A stretch of DNA of 64,000 nt. It comes from Pseudonocardia ammonioxydans. Its GTDB lineage: Bacteria; Actinomycetota; Actinomycetes; Mycobacteriales; Pseudonocardiaceae. The first letter of the stretch is position 1, and the number at the start of each line of letters is the position of its first letter. Under the pieces are notes generated by a model. That model was not told the origin of the DNA and ran no database searches. It saw nothing but the letters and a program-made list of their open reading frames with translations. This document shows, piece after piece, positions 1-7,541 of this stretch. The DNA lies in NCBI RefSeq assembly GCF_900115005.1, contig NZ_FOUY01000014.1, positions 1 through 64,000 on the forward strand. The letters are read 5' to 3'. A program made the translations under genes and the position numbers.

Positions 1-36
1 AACCCAGAGCCAGACAGACTTACCGTTGCAACTCGT

Positions 37-77
37 CTAGACGTCCTCTACTCTCGATGGCACTCCCCTAGACGTCC
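37..77. promoter_or_regulatory. Direct repeat CTAGACGTCC x2, candidate operator
   Basis: The 10-mer CTAGACGTCC occurs at 37-46 and again at 68-77, 31 bp apart (about three helical turns), just upstream of the first gene of the element. Each copy carries the self-complementary core GACGTC. In pSAM2 the GntR-type repressor KorSA controls pra from a site in front of that gene, so an analogous operator is plausible. No repressor gene is visible in the window; it would have to lie to the left. Confidence 0.4.
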
Positions 78-104
78 AGTCATGGGGTTCGAGAGGAGGC
101 AACG

Positions 105-506
105 ATGAGGGATCTTCCGGTGGTGCTCGACGGCTTCAAGCTCACGGTGGTCGAGCCACCCGCACCCAAGACCCGGCAGGACGCGAACGGTGCCGACGTG
201 CCGGTGACCGATCGGGACGGGGTGACGCAGTTCGTGGTGTCGCTGTTCGCGAAGCTCCAGGTCCAGGCGGGCCAGCGGGCCCCGAAGGGCGAGGAGATCA
301 AGGTGACCCTGACCGCCGACCCGGGCGAGGGGTTCCCGGAGGACACGCGGGTACAGCTGATCGACGCGAAGATCAACCCGTACTCGATCGAGTCCCCGGA
401 CGGGCGCACGGTGTCGGGGATCGCGTTCAAGGCGATGGGGCTCAAGCACGCCACCCCGGCCCCGATGCCGCCGCGGCGGGGCAAGGACGACGGGGGCGAG
501 TCGTGA
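105..506 (+). CDS. AICE protein, possibly a Pra-like replication/excision activator
   Basis: This 133-residue soluble protein has no signal peptide or membrane segment. The central part (about 40-115) is beta-rich with a KGEEIKVTL stretch, an INPY motif and a closing AFKAMGL segment. That pattern resembles, as I recall it, the family named plasmid replication, integration and excision activator (Pra of pSAM2), but similarity is weak by eye. The ATG is preceded by GAGAGGAGG. It is the first gene of a co-directional string running toward the DNA translocase gene and overlaps the next gene by 4 bp. A Pra role would mean activating repSA-xis-int expression; this is inference from family resemblance and position. 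Confidence 0.5.
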   Translation: MRDLPVVLDGFKLTVVEPPAPKTRQDANGADVPVTDRDGVTQFVVSLFAKLQVQAGQRAPKGEEIKVTLTADPGEGFPEDTRVQLIDAKINPYSIESPDGRTVSGIAFKAMGLKHATPAPMPPRRGKDDGGES

Positions 507-766
507 CCGGCCGCCCGGACTTCCTGCCCTCGTCCACCGTCTCGGTCGGAATCCACGTCTACGAGACCACGACGTTCGCCACGCACCTCTACCCGGACGA
601 CGACCGAGTCACGCTCGACGCGACCGGGTCCGGCGGCACGGTGACGCTGTTCCTCGACCGCCCGGAGATCACCCGCCTGCGCGCCGTGCTGGAGCAGGCC
701 GAGCAGGACCTGACCGAACAGCAGCACGAGATGGGAATCCGCACGATCAGCGGGCCAGCCGCCTGA
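503..766 (+). CDS. Hypothetical protein of the integrated element
   Basis: The GTG start overlaps the stop of the preceding gene in a GTGA arrangement, which implies translational coupling. The 87-residue product has a beta-rich first half and a predicted amphipathic helix (about 50-75, ending QAEQDLTEQQHE). I recognise no family. By context it is an accessory gene of the conjugative element. About 95 bp separate it from the next gene, and this gap contains the palindrome at 826-839. Confidence 0.6.
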   Translation: MTGRPDFLPSSTVSVGIHVYETTTFATHLYPDDDRVTLDATGSGGTVTLFLDRPEITRLRAVLEQAEQDLTEQQHEMGIRTISGPAA

Positions 767-825
767 CGCGGCCATTTCTTTCCGGCCGGAGCGCTTTCCG
801 GCGATTCCAGAGCAATTCCGAGGCG

Positions 826-839
826 GGGACACCTGTGTC
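826..839. repeat. Palindrome GGACACCTGTGTCC
   Basis: Six-base arms GGACAC and GTGTCC flank a CT centre, 22 bp upstream of the zinc-ribbon gene start. A related GACACCCGTGTC lies at 8155-8166, 25 bp upstream of dusB. It may be an operator or a small hairpin; no function is established. Confidence 0.35.
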
Positions 840-861
840 CTCACATCAGGGGTGAGCACCA

Positions 862-1041
862 ATGACGTGCGCGGAATGCAGCGGTAGCCGCGCCTGCGAG
901 GAGTGTGACGGCTACGGCCACTCGATCGCCGGTGACGAATGCGGCGAATGCGGCGGATCGGGGGTGTGCCCGCACTGCTGGGGACACGTCGACCTGACCA
1001 CCGAAACCAACAACAGCGAGATGGAGGAGGTACCGCGATGA
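862..1041 (+). CDS. Small DnaJ-type zinc-ribbon protein (59 aa)
   Basis: This short gene encodes 59 residues with four CxxC pairs: CAEC (3-6), CEEC (12-15), CGEC (27-30) and CPHC (36-39). Two are followed by the S/G-x-G spacing typical of the DnaJ cysteine-rich domain, so the product should bind two zinc ions. No J domain or substrate-binding domain is present, only the zinc module followed by an acidic tail. The stop overlaps the ATG of the next gene (ATGA). Small zinc-ribbon proteins of this type are frequent in actinomycete integrative elements; whether this one binds DNA or protein cannot be told from the sequence. Confidence 0.75.
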   Translation: MTCAECSGSRACEECDGYGHSIAGDECGECGGSGVCPHCWGHVDLTTETNNSEMEEVPR

Positions 1042-1226
1042 CCACGACCACAAAGACCCGTCCCCGCGCCACCACCGGTGTCGGACGCCTCGTGCGACGT
1101 CTGGAGATCGAGCGGCGTCGCTGGTCGCGCCACGACCACCCGGTGATCCCGACCGAGCAGACGTGGCAGGCCGGGGTCGCCGAGGGCCTGCGCCTGGCCC
1201 AGGTCGCCATCCGCAAGGGGGTCTGA
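1038..1226 (+). CDS. Hypothetical basic protein of the integrated element
   Basis: The 62-residue product begins at the ATG overlapping the stop of the zinc-ribbon gene and is preceded by GGAGG. The N-terminal half is Thr/Arg-rich (RLVRRLEIERRRW). The C-terminal half reads like a helix pair (TEQTWQAGVAEGLRLAQVAI). A longer reading frame extends upstream in the same frame, but it would overlap the zinc-ribbon gene and lacks a ribosome-binding site. I recognise no family. It is co-directional and coupled with its neighbours. Confidence 0.55.
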   Translation: MTTTTKTRPRATTGVGRLVRRLEIERRRWSRHDHPVIPTEQTWQAGVAEGLRLAQVAIRKGV

Positions 1227-1230
1227 GGTC

Positions 1231-1581
1231 ATGGCGCTCAGTCTCGGGCCGCGGGACCGGATCACGACCCTGCCGAAGGTCAACCGGCGCGCGCTGCGCA
1301 AGTACGGCGAGTTCTGGCGCGCGTTGCAGCTGGTCGGGGACGCCCTGACCGACGCGGAGAAGGTCGCGGCCAAGGCAGGCGACAGCGGTAGGGGCAAGCA
1401 GGGCCGGACCGGCGGCAAGGGCACATCAGCGAAGGCCGGCGGCGACGGCCAGCACTGGTCGCACGCCTCCCCGGACGAGATCTCGGCGGCGGCGAAGAAG
1501 TCCCACAGCTCGCTGAAGGTCATGGCCAGCTCGGCGAAGAAGTGGGAGGCCGAACTGGTCTCCCGCGAGTGGAGGAAGTGA
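1231..1581 (+). CDS. Hypothetical protein of the integrated element
   Basis: This 116-residue basic protein has a helical N-terminus (VNRRALRKYGEFWRALQLVGDAL), a Gly/Lys-rich linker (about 50-75) and a helical C-terminal part. It starts 4 bp after the preceding gene and ends just before the next. I recognise no domain; the residue pattern suggests a small helical nucleic-acid- or protein-binding protein, but this is only a guess. Confidence 0.5.
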   Translation: MALSLGPRDRITTLPKVNRRALRKYGEFWRALQLVGDALTDAEKVAAKAGDSGRGKQGRTGGKGTSAKAGGDGQHWSHASPDEISAAAKKSHSSLKVMASSAKKWEAELVSREWRK

Positions 1582-1582
1582 C

Positions 1583-1771
1583 ATGTCCAAGGCCGTCGAC
1601 CGCACCGTCGAGGAACTCGATGCCGCGATGCGCGAACTGCGCCGGTCCTTGCACGGGATCCCGTACCGCACGGGTGGGTTCAAGAACACCCACGACAACC
1701 TCGCCCGCGACGTCGCCGTGCTGACCGTGCATCTGGATTCGGCGCGCGGCGCCTTGCGCGAACAGAAGTGA
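1583..1771 (+). CDS. Hypothetical helical protein (62 aa)
   Basis: The ATG follows GGAGGAAGTGAC and lies 1 bp after the previous stop, so it belongs to the same transcription unit. The 62 residues are predicted mostly helical (VEELDAAMRELRRSLHGI at the start, VLTVHLDSARGALREQ at the end). No family is recognised. It is the last gene before a double hairpin that separates this small-gene operon from the translocase gene. Confidence 0.5.
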   Translation: MSKAVDRTVEELDAAMRELRRSLHGIPYRTGGFKNTHDNLARDVAVLTVHLDSARGALREQK

Positions 1772-1836
1772 CCACCACCGGGTGGTGGGGCGCCCGCCGA
1801 GATGGATTCTTGGCGGAAACACACGGCGGGCGCCCC
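1772..1836. terminator. Two tandem hairpins between small-gene operon and traB-like gene
   Basis: CCACCACC-G-GGTGGTGG (1772-1788) is a perfect 8-bp hairpin directly after the stop codon. It is followed by 13-bp perfect arms GGGGCGCCCGCCG (1787-1799) and CGGCGGGCGCCCC (1824-1836). The two structures share the bases at 1787-1788, so they may be mutually exclusive. There is no T-tract. This could be a terminator or a control element for the translocase gene 35 bp downstream. Confidence 0.5.
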
Positions 1837-1870
1837 GCTACCCGGTCTCGATTCGTGAGGACTGGTAGCA

Positions 1871-3337
1871 ATGAACAAGCGTAGTAGCAGCGCAACCCGC
1901 ACCAACGGCCCCGCCCGCAGCCACGCGGGCCGCGCCACCCGGCCGCCCGGCCGTGAGTTCCAGGCTGCGGCCTGGCTCGCCCGCCACCCCGGCTTCGTCA
2001 CCGCCCCTCTTGTGGGCCTCGGCCTGACCCTCGTCCTCGGCCCACTCGTCACCAGTGCCGTCCTGGCCGCCCTCGTGCTCGGCGCTTTCGTCTGGGGGCG
2101 GGCGCACCCGGCCAGCTTCGACCGGTTCGCCGCCCCGCTGCTGCGGGCCACCTGGCGGCGCTGGACCGTCTACCGCGGCCGATGCTGGACACAGCTGATG
2201 TCGGACTGCGGCCTGACCCGCGAGCACCGCCACAGCGGCGAACAGCTCGTCCCTCGCGTCCTGCGTGTGCGCTCGTCCTCGTCGACGATCGACACCGTCT
2301 ACGTCCGCATGGTCCGCGGGCAGGATGTTGCGTTCTGGCAGGAACGCGCCTCCGTGCTCTACGAAGCGTTGATCGCGCACCGGGTGGCGATCACCCGCCA
2401 CCGGCCCGGCGTCGTCGCCGTGGTGATCGAGTGGGAGCTGCCGTTCACCCGCACCATCCCGGCCCCGGACATCCCCGAGACCACCGAGGACGTGGACCTC
2501 GGCGCGGTCGAGATCGGCGACAACGAACGCGGCGAACCCTTCACCGCACCCCTCGTCGGCGGACACCGGCTCGTCGCCGGCGCCTCCGGGTCGGGCAAGG
2601 GCTCGATCCTCTGGTCCACGCTGCGCGGGGTCGGGCCGTGCCTGCGCGACGGCGTCGTGCGGGTGTGGATGGTCGACCTCAAGGGCGGCGTGGAGACCGA
2701 ACAGGGCGCACCGCTGTTCCACCGCTACGCCACCACCATGGCCGAGGCCCTGGAGCTGCTGACCGAGTTCCGCGACGCCATGCGCGACCGGCAGGACGAC
2801 ATGCGCGAACAGAACATCCGCGCCGCCACACCCTCCACCGCGACACCGGTGGAGCTGCTGGTCATCGACGAGATGGCGATGCTCACCGCCTACGGCGACC
2901 GCAGCTCGGTCCGCGAGGCCCTGCGGCTGCTGGCCGAGGTCATGACCCAGGGCCGGGCCTCGCTGTTCGCGGTGCACGGCTACCTCCAAGAGCCGTCCAA
3001 GGACGTCGTCGACGTGCGGGAGCTGTTCACTCAGCGGATCTGCCTGGGCGTCACCGCCGCCTCGCATGTCGACATGGTGCTCGGGGAGGGTGCCCGGGAG
3101 CGGGGTGCGCTGGCCGATGAGATTCCCGGCGACGAGCGGCACGCCGGGATCGGGTTCGTCATCGACAAGGGCTCGCGGCTACCGGTGCGGTTCCGGGCCG
3201 CGTTCACCACCGACGACGACATCACCGAACTCGTCACCCGCTGCGCCCCGCAGGACGCCGACGTCATCGACATGCCCGACGGCGGCCCGGACGAGGCCCC
3301 GGATTCGACCGAGCCGAGCGAGCGGGGCGCGGCGTGA
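1871..3337 (+). CDS. FtsK/SpoIIIE-domain conjugal DNA translocase (TraB/TraSA type)
   Basis: AICEs transfer double-stranded DNA with a single FtsK-like ATPase instead of a relaxase and type IV machinery, and this 488-residue protein fits that role. Residues 42-76 form one or two membrane segments. The motor domain follows, with Walker A GASGSGKGS around 236-244, a DLKGG motif around 275 and Walker B LLVIDEMAML around 330-339. The basic N-terminal 30 residues would be cytoplasmic. It precedes a small two-TM protein with overlapping start and stop, as tra-spd genes do in pSAM2-like elements. I see no separate winged-helix domain for recognising a clt sequence, but I cannot exclude one at the C-terminus. 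Confidence 0.85.
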   Translation: MNKRSSSATRTNGPARSHAGRATRPPGREFQAAAWLARHPGFVTAPLVGLGLTLVLGPLVTSAVLAALVLGAFVWGRAHPASFDRFAAPLLRATWRRWTVYRGRCWTQLMSDCGLTREHRHSGEQLVPRVLRVRSSSSTIDTVYVRMVRGQDVAFWQERASVLYEALIAHRVAITRHRPGVVAVVIEWELPFTRTIPAPDIPETTEDVDLGAVEIGDNERGEPFTAPLVGGHRLVAGASGSGKGSILWSTLRGVGPCLRDGVVRVWMVDLKGGVETEQGAPLFHRYATTMAEALELLTEFRDAMRDRQDDMREQNIRAATPSTATPVELLVIDEMAMLTAYGDRSSVREALRLLAEVMTQGRASLFAVHGYLQEPSKDVVDVRELFTQRICLGVTAASHVDMVLGEGARERGALADEIPGDERHAGIGFVIDKGSRLPVRFRAAFTTDDDITELVTRCAPQDADVIDMPDGGPDEAPDSTEPSERGAA

Positions 3338-3552
3338 TGGGCACGACGACCCTGTGGGCCCTGCGCACCTGGGCCAAACTCACCGTCCTGTTGCTGCTGA
3401 TCGTCGGCGGCTCCTGGCTCTACCTCGGAACCGCCTCGGGCTGGTTCTGGGTCATCACCGCCACCGCGATCGTCGCTGAGTACTACCTCGTGCGCCAGCT
3501 CGCCCGTGAATGGTCCTGGGAGGCCCGCGCCACCTGGTGGTGGTCCGCATGA
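3334..3552 (+). CDS. Small two-TM membrane protein, Spd-like
   Basis: The start (GTG 3334 or ATG 3337) overlaps the stop of the translocase gene. The 72-residue product has two hydrophobic segments (about 14-30 and 34-50) and a Trp-rich C-terminal end. Small membrane proteins next to tra in actinomycete plasmids and AICEs are usually called spread (Spd) proteins and help intramycelial spreading of the element. The assignment here rests on position, size and hydropathy, not on a recognised motif. The next gene overlaps its stop by 4 bp (ATGA). Confidence 0.6.
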   Translation: MMGTTTLWALRTWAKLTVLLLLIVGGSWLYLGTASGWFWVITATAIVAEYYLVRQLAREWSWEARATWWWSA

Positions 3553-4220
3553 CCGCCCAGAGCACCACGGTGCAGGACGCGCTGTTCGGTGAACCGGCCC
3601 TCGTCGAGACCGACGACCACGGCCCGCCCGCGACGCAGGACCCGCGCGAGGTCGCCCGGATCGTCGCCACCGCCCAAGAACCGGGGCTGCTGCTGATCGA
3701 GCGGACCGGGCTGGTGCTGCGCGCCGACCCGGCCCGCCCCGGCTGCGCCGACGCCGTGCCCCGCCACGACGGCGACACCGTGGTCCAACTCCTCGACACC
3801 GGACACCTCAAGCTCGGCGGCACCCACCACATCCACCACAACGGGTCCGAGGGCCCGGCCCGCTCGATCCTGGTCCCCAAGGCCACCCGCGACATGATCG
3901 CCCGCTGGCAGCACCTGCGACCCATCCCCCAGCGACCAGCCACCGCGCCGAACACCCCGAAGCAGACCCGGCAGCGCTCGACCGGGGTGATCGGCGTCGA
4001 CGTCGTCCAACCCGGCAAGGCTCTGGTTACCCTCGGCGCCACCGGGGCCGGCGGCACCGTCATCCGCGACGGCGGCCGCTACCGCGTCGAGAACGACCAC
4101 GGCGCCCTCGTCGGCCACGCCTCCTCCTACCGGGCCGCCGCCCGGCTCCTGGCCCGCTACCACGGCTACACCCCGGGCCCAGTCGAGATCGAACACGAAC
4201 ACCGCACCTACGGCCGCTGA
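3549..4220 (+). CDS. Hypothetical protein of the integrated element
   Basis: The ATG at 3549 overlaps the preceding stop; an upstream in-frame extension lies inside the membrane-protein gene and is not favoured. The 223-residue protein is soluble. The N-terminal part (about 30-115) includes a His-rich GGTHHIHHNG segment. The C-terminal part (about 145-215) has VENDHGALVGHASSYRAAARLLA, which suggests a small alpha/beta domain. It sits directly upstream of repSA, so a role in maintenance or transfer is likely; I do not recognise the family. Confidence 0.55.
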   Translation: MTAQSTTVQDALFGEPALVETDDHGPPATQDPREVARIVATAQEPGLLLIERTGLVLRADPARPGCADAVPRHDGDTVVQLLDTGHLKLGGTHHIHHNGSEGPARSILVPKATRDMIARWQHLRPIPQRPATAPNTPKQTRQRSTGVIGVDVVQPGKALVTLGATGAGGTVIRDGGRYRVENDHGALVGHASSYRAAARLLARYHGYTPGPVEIEHEHRTYGR

Positions 4221-4243
4221 CCGATCCCGTCAACACGGCCCGA

Positions 4244-4274
4244 CCCCGCCGTGTGAGTCCAGCTCCCGGCGGGG
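4244..4274. terminator. Hairpin upstream of repSA
   Basis: Arms CCCCGCCG (4244-4251) and CGGCGGGG (4267-4274) are perfect, with a 15-nt loop, between the preceding stop and the repSA ribosome-binding site. There is no T-run. It could act as an attenuator or terminator ahead of repSA. Confidence 0.4.
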
Positions 4275-4318
4275 CCGGAGCCACTCCGACAACCACCATC
4301 CCGGGGAGGGATGCCGTC

Positions 4319-5686
4319 ATGACGGCTGCCACCACCCAGCACGACCACGACCTCTCACATCTCCTGCGCTCCGACGGCTTCCAGGACTGGCGTCGCGAGG
4401 TGACCGCCATCGGCGGCTGTGCCGCCCCGATCCACCTCACCGGCTCGTCCCGTATCCACGACCGCGCCACCGGTACGGTTCTGGCCGAGCGGGAAGGTGA
4501 GATCCTCGCCCCGTGCGGGAACCGGCGAGCGTCGGTGTGCCCGGCCTGCTCGGACCGCTACGCCTCCGACGCCTACCACCTCCTCCGCTCCGGAATGAGC
4601 GGCGGCAAGGGGGTGCCAGACTCTGCTGCCGCCCACCCGCGGGTATTCGTCACTCTGACAGCACCCTCGTTCGGGGCCGTGCACACCCGCCGAGTCACTG
4701 CCCGCGGGCTGGTCGTCCCGTGTGGCTGCGGGGACAAGCACCACCCCGACGACCCACGCGTCGGCACCGCACTCGATCCCGCCAGCCATGACTACATCGG
4801 CGCGGTGCTCTGGCAGGCCCACGCCGGAAAGCTCTGGAACCGCTTCGCTATCCGCCTCCGACGGATCCTCGCCGGGATGCTCGGGGTCAAGGTCCGCGAG
4901 TTCAAAGATCATGCGCGCCTGTCCTACGCCAAGGTCGCCGAGTATCAGCGGCGCGGGCTGGTCCACTTCCACGCCGTTGTCCGGCTCGACGGCCCGGACG
5001 GGCCCACTACCGCCCCGCCCGGTTGGATCACCACCGAGGCCCTGACCGTCGCGGTCCGGGACGCGGCCAGCTCGGTATCCCTCGTCGTCGACCGTCCGGA
5101 CGGGACCCCGCTTCCGCTGGCATGGGGGAAGCAGGTCGATATCCGCCCGATCACCTCGACCGCAGCGGCTGCGCTCGAGGACGACGACGGCGAGATCACC
5201 GACTCAGCGCTCGCCGCCTACGTCGCCAAGTACGCCACCAAGGGCACCGGCAAGAGCGAGGCGACCGACCGGCCGATCCGCGACATCGCCCACGTCCGCC
5301 ACCTCGACATCACCCACCACCACCGGCGGCTGATCGAGGCCGCGTGGGAGCTCGGCGGCCTGGAGGCATACGAAGACCTGAACCTGCGCCGGTGGGCGCA
5401 CATGCTCGGCTTCCGCGGCCACTTCCTGACCAAGTCACGCGCCTACTCGACCACCTTCGGCGCGATCCGCGGCGAGCGCCGCGCTTACCGCCTCGGCGAG
5501 ACCCTCGCCGGCCTCGACACCCCGGCCGAGCCCGGCTCGGTGCTGGTGGTCAACGACTGGCAGGTCGTCCAGATCGGGCACCGCAACGACGCCGAACGAG
5601 AGATCGCCCTCGGCATCGCCGAACGCCGACGCGAGCAACGCCGCAGTCGCGGTACCGACCACACGGACCACGGGAGGACGTCATGA
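4319..5686 (+). CDS. repSA: RepSA-type rolling-circle replication initiator
   Basis: The initiator nicks the element's double-strand origin so that the excised circle replicates by the rolling-circle mechanism. The 455-residue product carries the expected motifs: VFVTLTAP near 109-116, an HUH metal site H-F-H at about 216-218 and a catalytic-tyrosine motif YVAKYATK at about 301-308. A CxxC pair lies near residue 75 (CPACSDRY). I chose ATG 4319 because GGGGAGGGA precedes it; an in-frame GTG at 4253 would add 22 Pro/Gly-rich residues. The stop overlaps xis, giving the classic repSA-xis-int order. Confidence 0.88.
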   Translation: MTAATTQHDHDLSHLLRSDGFQDWRREVTAIGGCAAPIHLTGSSRIHDRATGTVLAEREGEILAPCGNRRASVCPACSDRYASDAYHLLRSGMSGGKGVPDSAAAHPRVFVTLTAPSFGAVHTRRVTARGLVVPCGCGDKHHPDDPRVGTALDPASHDYIGAVLWQAHAGKLWNRFAIRLRRILAGMLGVKVREFKDHARLSYAKVAEYQRRGLVHFHAVVRLDGPDGPTTAPPGWITTEALTVAVRDAASSVSLVVDRPDGTPLPLAWGKQVDIRPITSTAAAALEDDDGEITDSALAAYVAKYATKGTGKSEATDRPIRDIAHVRHLDITHHHRRLIEAAWELGGLEAYEDLNLRRWAHMLGFRGHFLTKSRAYSTTFGAIRGERRAYRLGETLAGLDTPAEPGSVLVVNDWQVVQIGHRNDAEREIALGIAERRREQRRSRGTDHTDHGRTS

Positions 5687-5871
5687 ACGGGATCGAGAAG
5701 CTGTGGGGCGTCAAGGAGGTTGCCGAGTACCTCGGCATTCCGGTCCAGACGCTCTACCGCTGGCGCTGCCACGGCTACGGCCCACCCGGGCGCCGGATGG
5801 GCAAGCACGTTCGCTACATCCCGAACGAGGTCCGTTCGTGGGTCGCGTCCCTGCGGGACGAGGTGGCCTGA
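5683..5871 (+). CDS. xis: Excisionase (MerR-type HTH)
   Basis: The 62-residue protein is a single helix-turn-helix module of the HTH_17/MerR excisionase class: VKEVAEYLGIPVQTLYRWR, then a wing (GPPGRRMGKHVRY), then IPNEVRSWV. It binds arms of the att sites and steers the integrase toward excision. The gene overlaps the repSA stop by 4 bp, and its own stop overlaps the int start (TGATG), so all three are translationally coupled. Confidence 0.9.
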   Translation: MNGIEKLWGVKEVAEYLGIPVQTLYRWRCHGYGPPGRRMGKHVRYIPNEVRSWVASLRDEVA

Positions 5872-7073
5872 TGGCCCGGCCTCCCCTGCCGATCGGTACC
5901 CACGGCCGGATCCGGATCTACCAGCTCGGGCCGAAGCGGTTCCGTGCGCGGACGAACTACCGCGATCACGACGGGGTCATCCGCGACGTCGAGCGCACCG
6001 CCCAGAGCAGGGCCGCAGCCGAGAACACACTGCGGGCTGCTCTCCGCGACCGTGGCCGCGTCTCTCGTGACGGGGACATCGACCGTGACTCGACGGTGCG
6101 CGCGCTCGGGGAACTGTGGCTGGCGGAGATCGACCGGGCTGTTCAGCTCGGAAAGCGCTCGCCGACCACCGCGGAGGCCTACCGGTACCGCTGGGACCGA
6201 CACGTACGGGACGGGCTCGGGTCGCTCCGCATCCGCGAGCTGACGGTGTCCCGGCTCGATCGACTCGTGGTCCAGGTTCACGACCGCTACGGCACGGGTG
6301 CGGCCAAGACGACGCGGACTGTGCTGAGCGGGCTCGTCGGCCTGGCGGTCCGTCACGACGCGTTGGAGCGAAACCTGGTGCGGGACGTCGGGCGGATCGA
6401 GAACTCGGCGTCGTCGGCGCGCTCGCTCACCGCCGCCCAGGCCGTCGACCTGCGAGAGAAGATCAACGGTGACCCGAAGTGCCGCGAGTGGGATCTCGTC
6501 GACTTCACGGATTTCATGCTGGCGACCGGCCTGCGGATCGGGGAGGCCGCCGCGGTGACCTGGGCCGCCCTCGATCTCGACGCCGGCACGGTCGAGGTGC
6601 GCGGCACCGTCGTCCGGATCAGGGGGCAGGGCCTGCAGATCAAGGCTCGGCCGAAGAGCAAGAGCGGGTATCGCCGGCTGGAGCTGCCGGCGTGGGCGAT
6701 CGGGATGCTGCGCCGTCGTCGCGCCGAGTCGTCACCGAACCAGTGGGACGTGGTGTTCACCGCGCCGCTCGGCGGGCTGCGCGACCCGTCCAACACGCAG
6801 TCGGACCTCCGGAAGGTGTTCGACCGCGCGGGGTACGAGTGGGTCACCTCGCACGTCTACCGGAAGACGGTGGCCACGCTGATGGACGCTGCCGGGTTGA
6901 GCGCGCGCCAGGCTGCCGATCAGCTCGGCCACTCCAAGGTGTCGATGACACAGGACAACTACTTCGGCCGGAAGGTTGCGCAGACCGGGGCCGCGGACGT
7001 CCTGGAGCTGTTCAGCAATCCCGGGGGTAAACCGGGGGTGGATCTTGACGAGGACGAGAGTCCAAGTGCGTGA
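5871..7073 (+). CDS. int: Tyrosine-recombinase integrase of the AICE
   Basis: This 400-residue tyrosine recombinase integrates and excises the element at tRNA-Lys. An N-terminal arm-binding region (about 1-60) and a core-binding SAM-like domain (about 75-160) precede the catalytic domain. Catalytic residues seen are R222 (GLRIGEA), K in KSKSGYR near 263, H328 and R331 (SHVYRKT), H354 (LGHSK) and nucleophile Y364 (DNYFGR). The C-terminal tail after the tyrosine is about 36 residues. The start overlaps the xis stop. The stop is only 12 bp from the 3' end of the tRNA gene, as in pSAM2-family elements where int lies next to att. Confidence 0.93.
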   Translation: MARPPLPIGTHGRIRIYQLGPKRFRARTNYRDHDGVIRDVERTAQSRAAAENTLRAALRDRGRVSRDGDIDRDSTVRALGELWLAEIDRAVQLGKRSPTTAEAYRYRWDRHVRDGLGSLRIRELTVSRLDRLVVQVHDRYGTGAAKTTRTVLSGLVGLAVRHDALERNLVRDVGRIENSASSARSLTAAQAVDLREKINGDPKCREWDLVDFTDFMLATGLRIGEAAAVTWAALDLDAGTVEVRGTVVRIRGQGLQIKARPKSKSGYRRLELPAWAIGMLRRRRAESSPNQWDVVFTAPLGGLRDPSNTQSDLRKVFDRAGYEWVTSHVYRKTVATLMDAAGLSARQAADQLGHSKVSMTQDNYFGRKVAQTGAADVLELFSNPGGKPGVDLDEDESPSA

Positions 7074-7085
7074 CCTGGGGAGATG

Positions 7086-7158
7086 TGGGCCCCGTGGGAA
7101 TCGAACCCACAACCCGCGGATTAAAAGTCCGCTGCTCTGCCGATTGAGCTAGAGGCCC
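7086..7158 (-). tRNA. tRNA-Lys (anticodon UUU); AICE attachment site
   Basis: Read on the minus strand, this 73-nt sequence folds as a complete cloverleaf: acceptor GGGCCTC/GGGGCCC, D-arm AGCTC...GAGC, anticodon arm GCGGA-CTTTTAA-TCCGC with anticodon TTT, T-arm GTGGG-TTCGATT-CCCAC, discriminator A. CCA is not encoded. The 3' end faces the integrase gene, so the 3' half of the tRNA is the expected att core, regenerated by the inserted element. No second copy of this 3' half occurs in the first kilobases of the window, so the other att site lies to the left. Confidence 0.95.
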
Positions 7159-7248
7159 CAGACGATGGAACGGGGCCCGACCGTGCCGATCTCCCCCGAT
7201 GTCCCCTCGATCCGGGATCACATCCTACAGCGCCTCCCGGGCAGGGGA

Positions 7249-7455
7249 TCACGCCGAGCGGTTCTCGATGGCCCGGGTCAGCTCCTGTTTCCAGGCCTCG
7301 CGCTCGTCCGGGAAGTTGCGGCCCATGTCGGAGATGCAGTCCGCGCACCGCCCGACGATCGTCAGCAGCGCAGCGTTCGAACACCGCGAGCACGGCACCG
7401 GCTCGGCGAGCGCGTCCTCGGGACGCTCGGCCACATCGGCTGTCACGACGACCAC
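7249..7455 (-). CDS. Small zinc-ribbon hypothetical protein
   Basis: The reading frame gives 65-68 residues depending on which GTG is used (7455 or 7446). CSRC and CADC pairs are spaced 15-16 residues apart, followed by a charged helical tail (DEREAWKQELTRAIE), as in a single zinc ribbon. The frame remains open further upstream, but that part has no conserved appearance and overlaps the promoter of the following plus-strand gene. It lies just outside the integrated element, next to tRNA-Lys. The function is unknown. Confidence 0.6.
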   Translation of the reverse strand: MVVVTADVAERPEDALAEPVPCSRCSNAALLTIVGRCADCISDMGRNFPDEREAWKQELTRAIENRSA

Positions 7456-7541
7456 GGTAGCGGACACCCGATCCGGTGACACGGGCCGAGGACGGCCGTT
7501 CCATGCTGCCCGAATTATCCGCTTCGCGGACACTGGCGCGC

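Noticed and set aside
1..1800. Toxin-antitoxin or defence module among the small element genes
   Set aside because: No recognisable toxin, nuclease, NTPase or HTH motifs in these ORFs; the zinc ribbon alone is not evidence of defence.
4253..4318. Upstream start for repSA at 4253
   Set aside because: It lacks a ribosome-binding site and includes part of the hairpin; ATG 4319 has a clear GGGGAGGGA.
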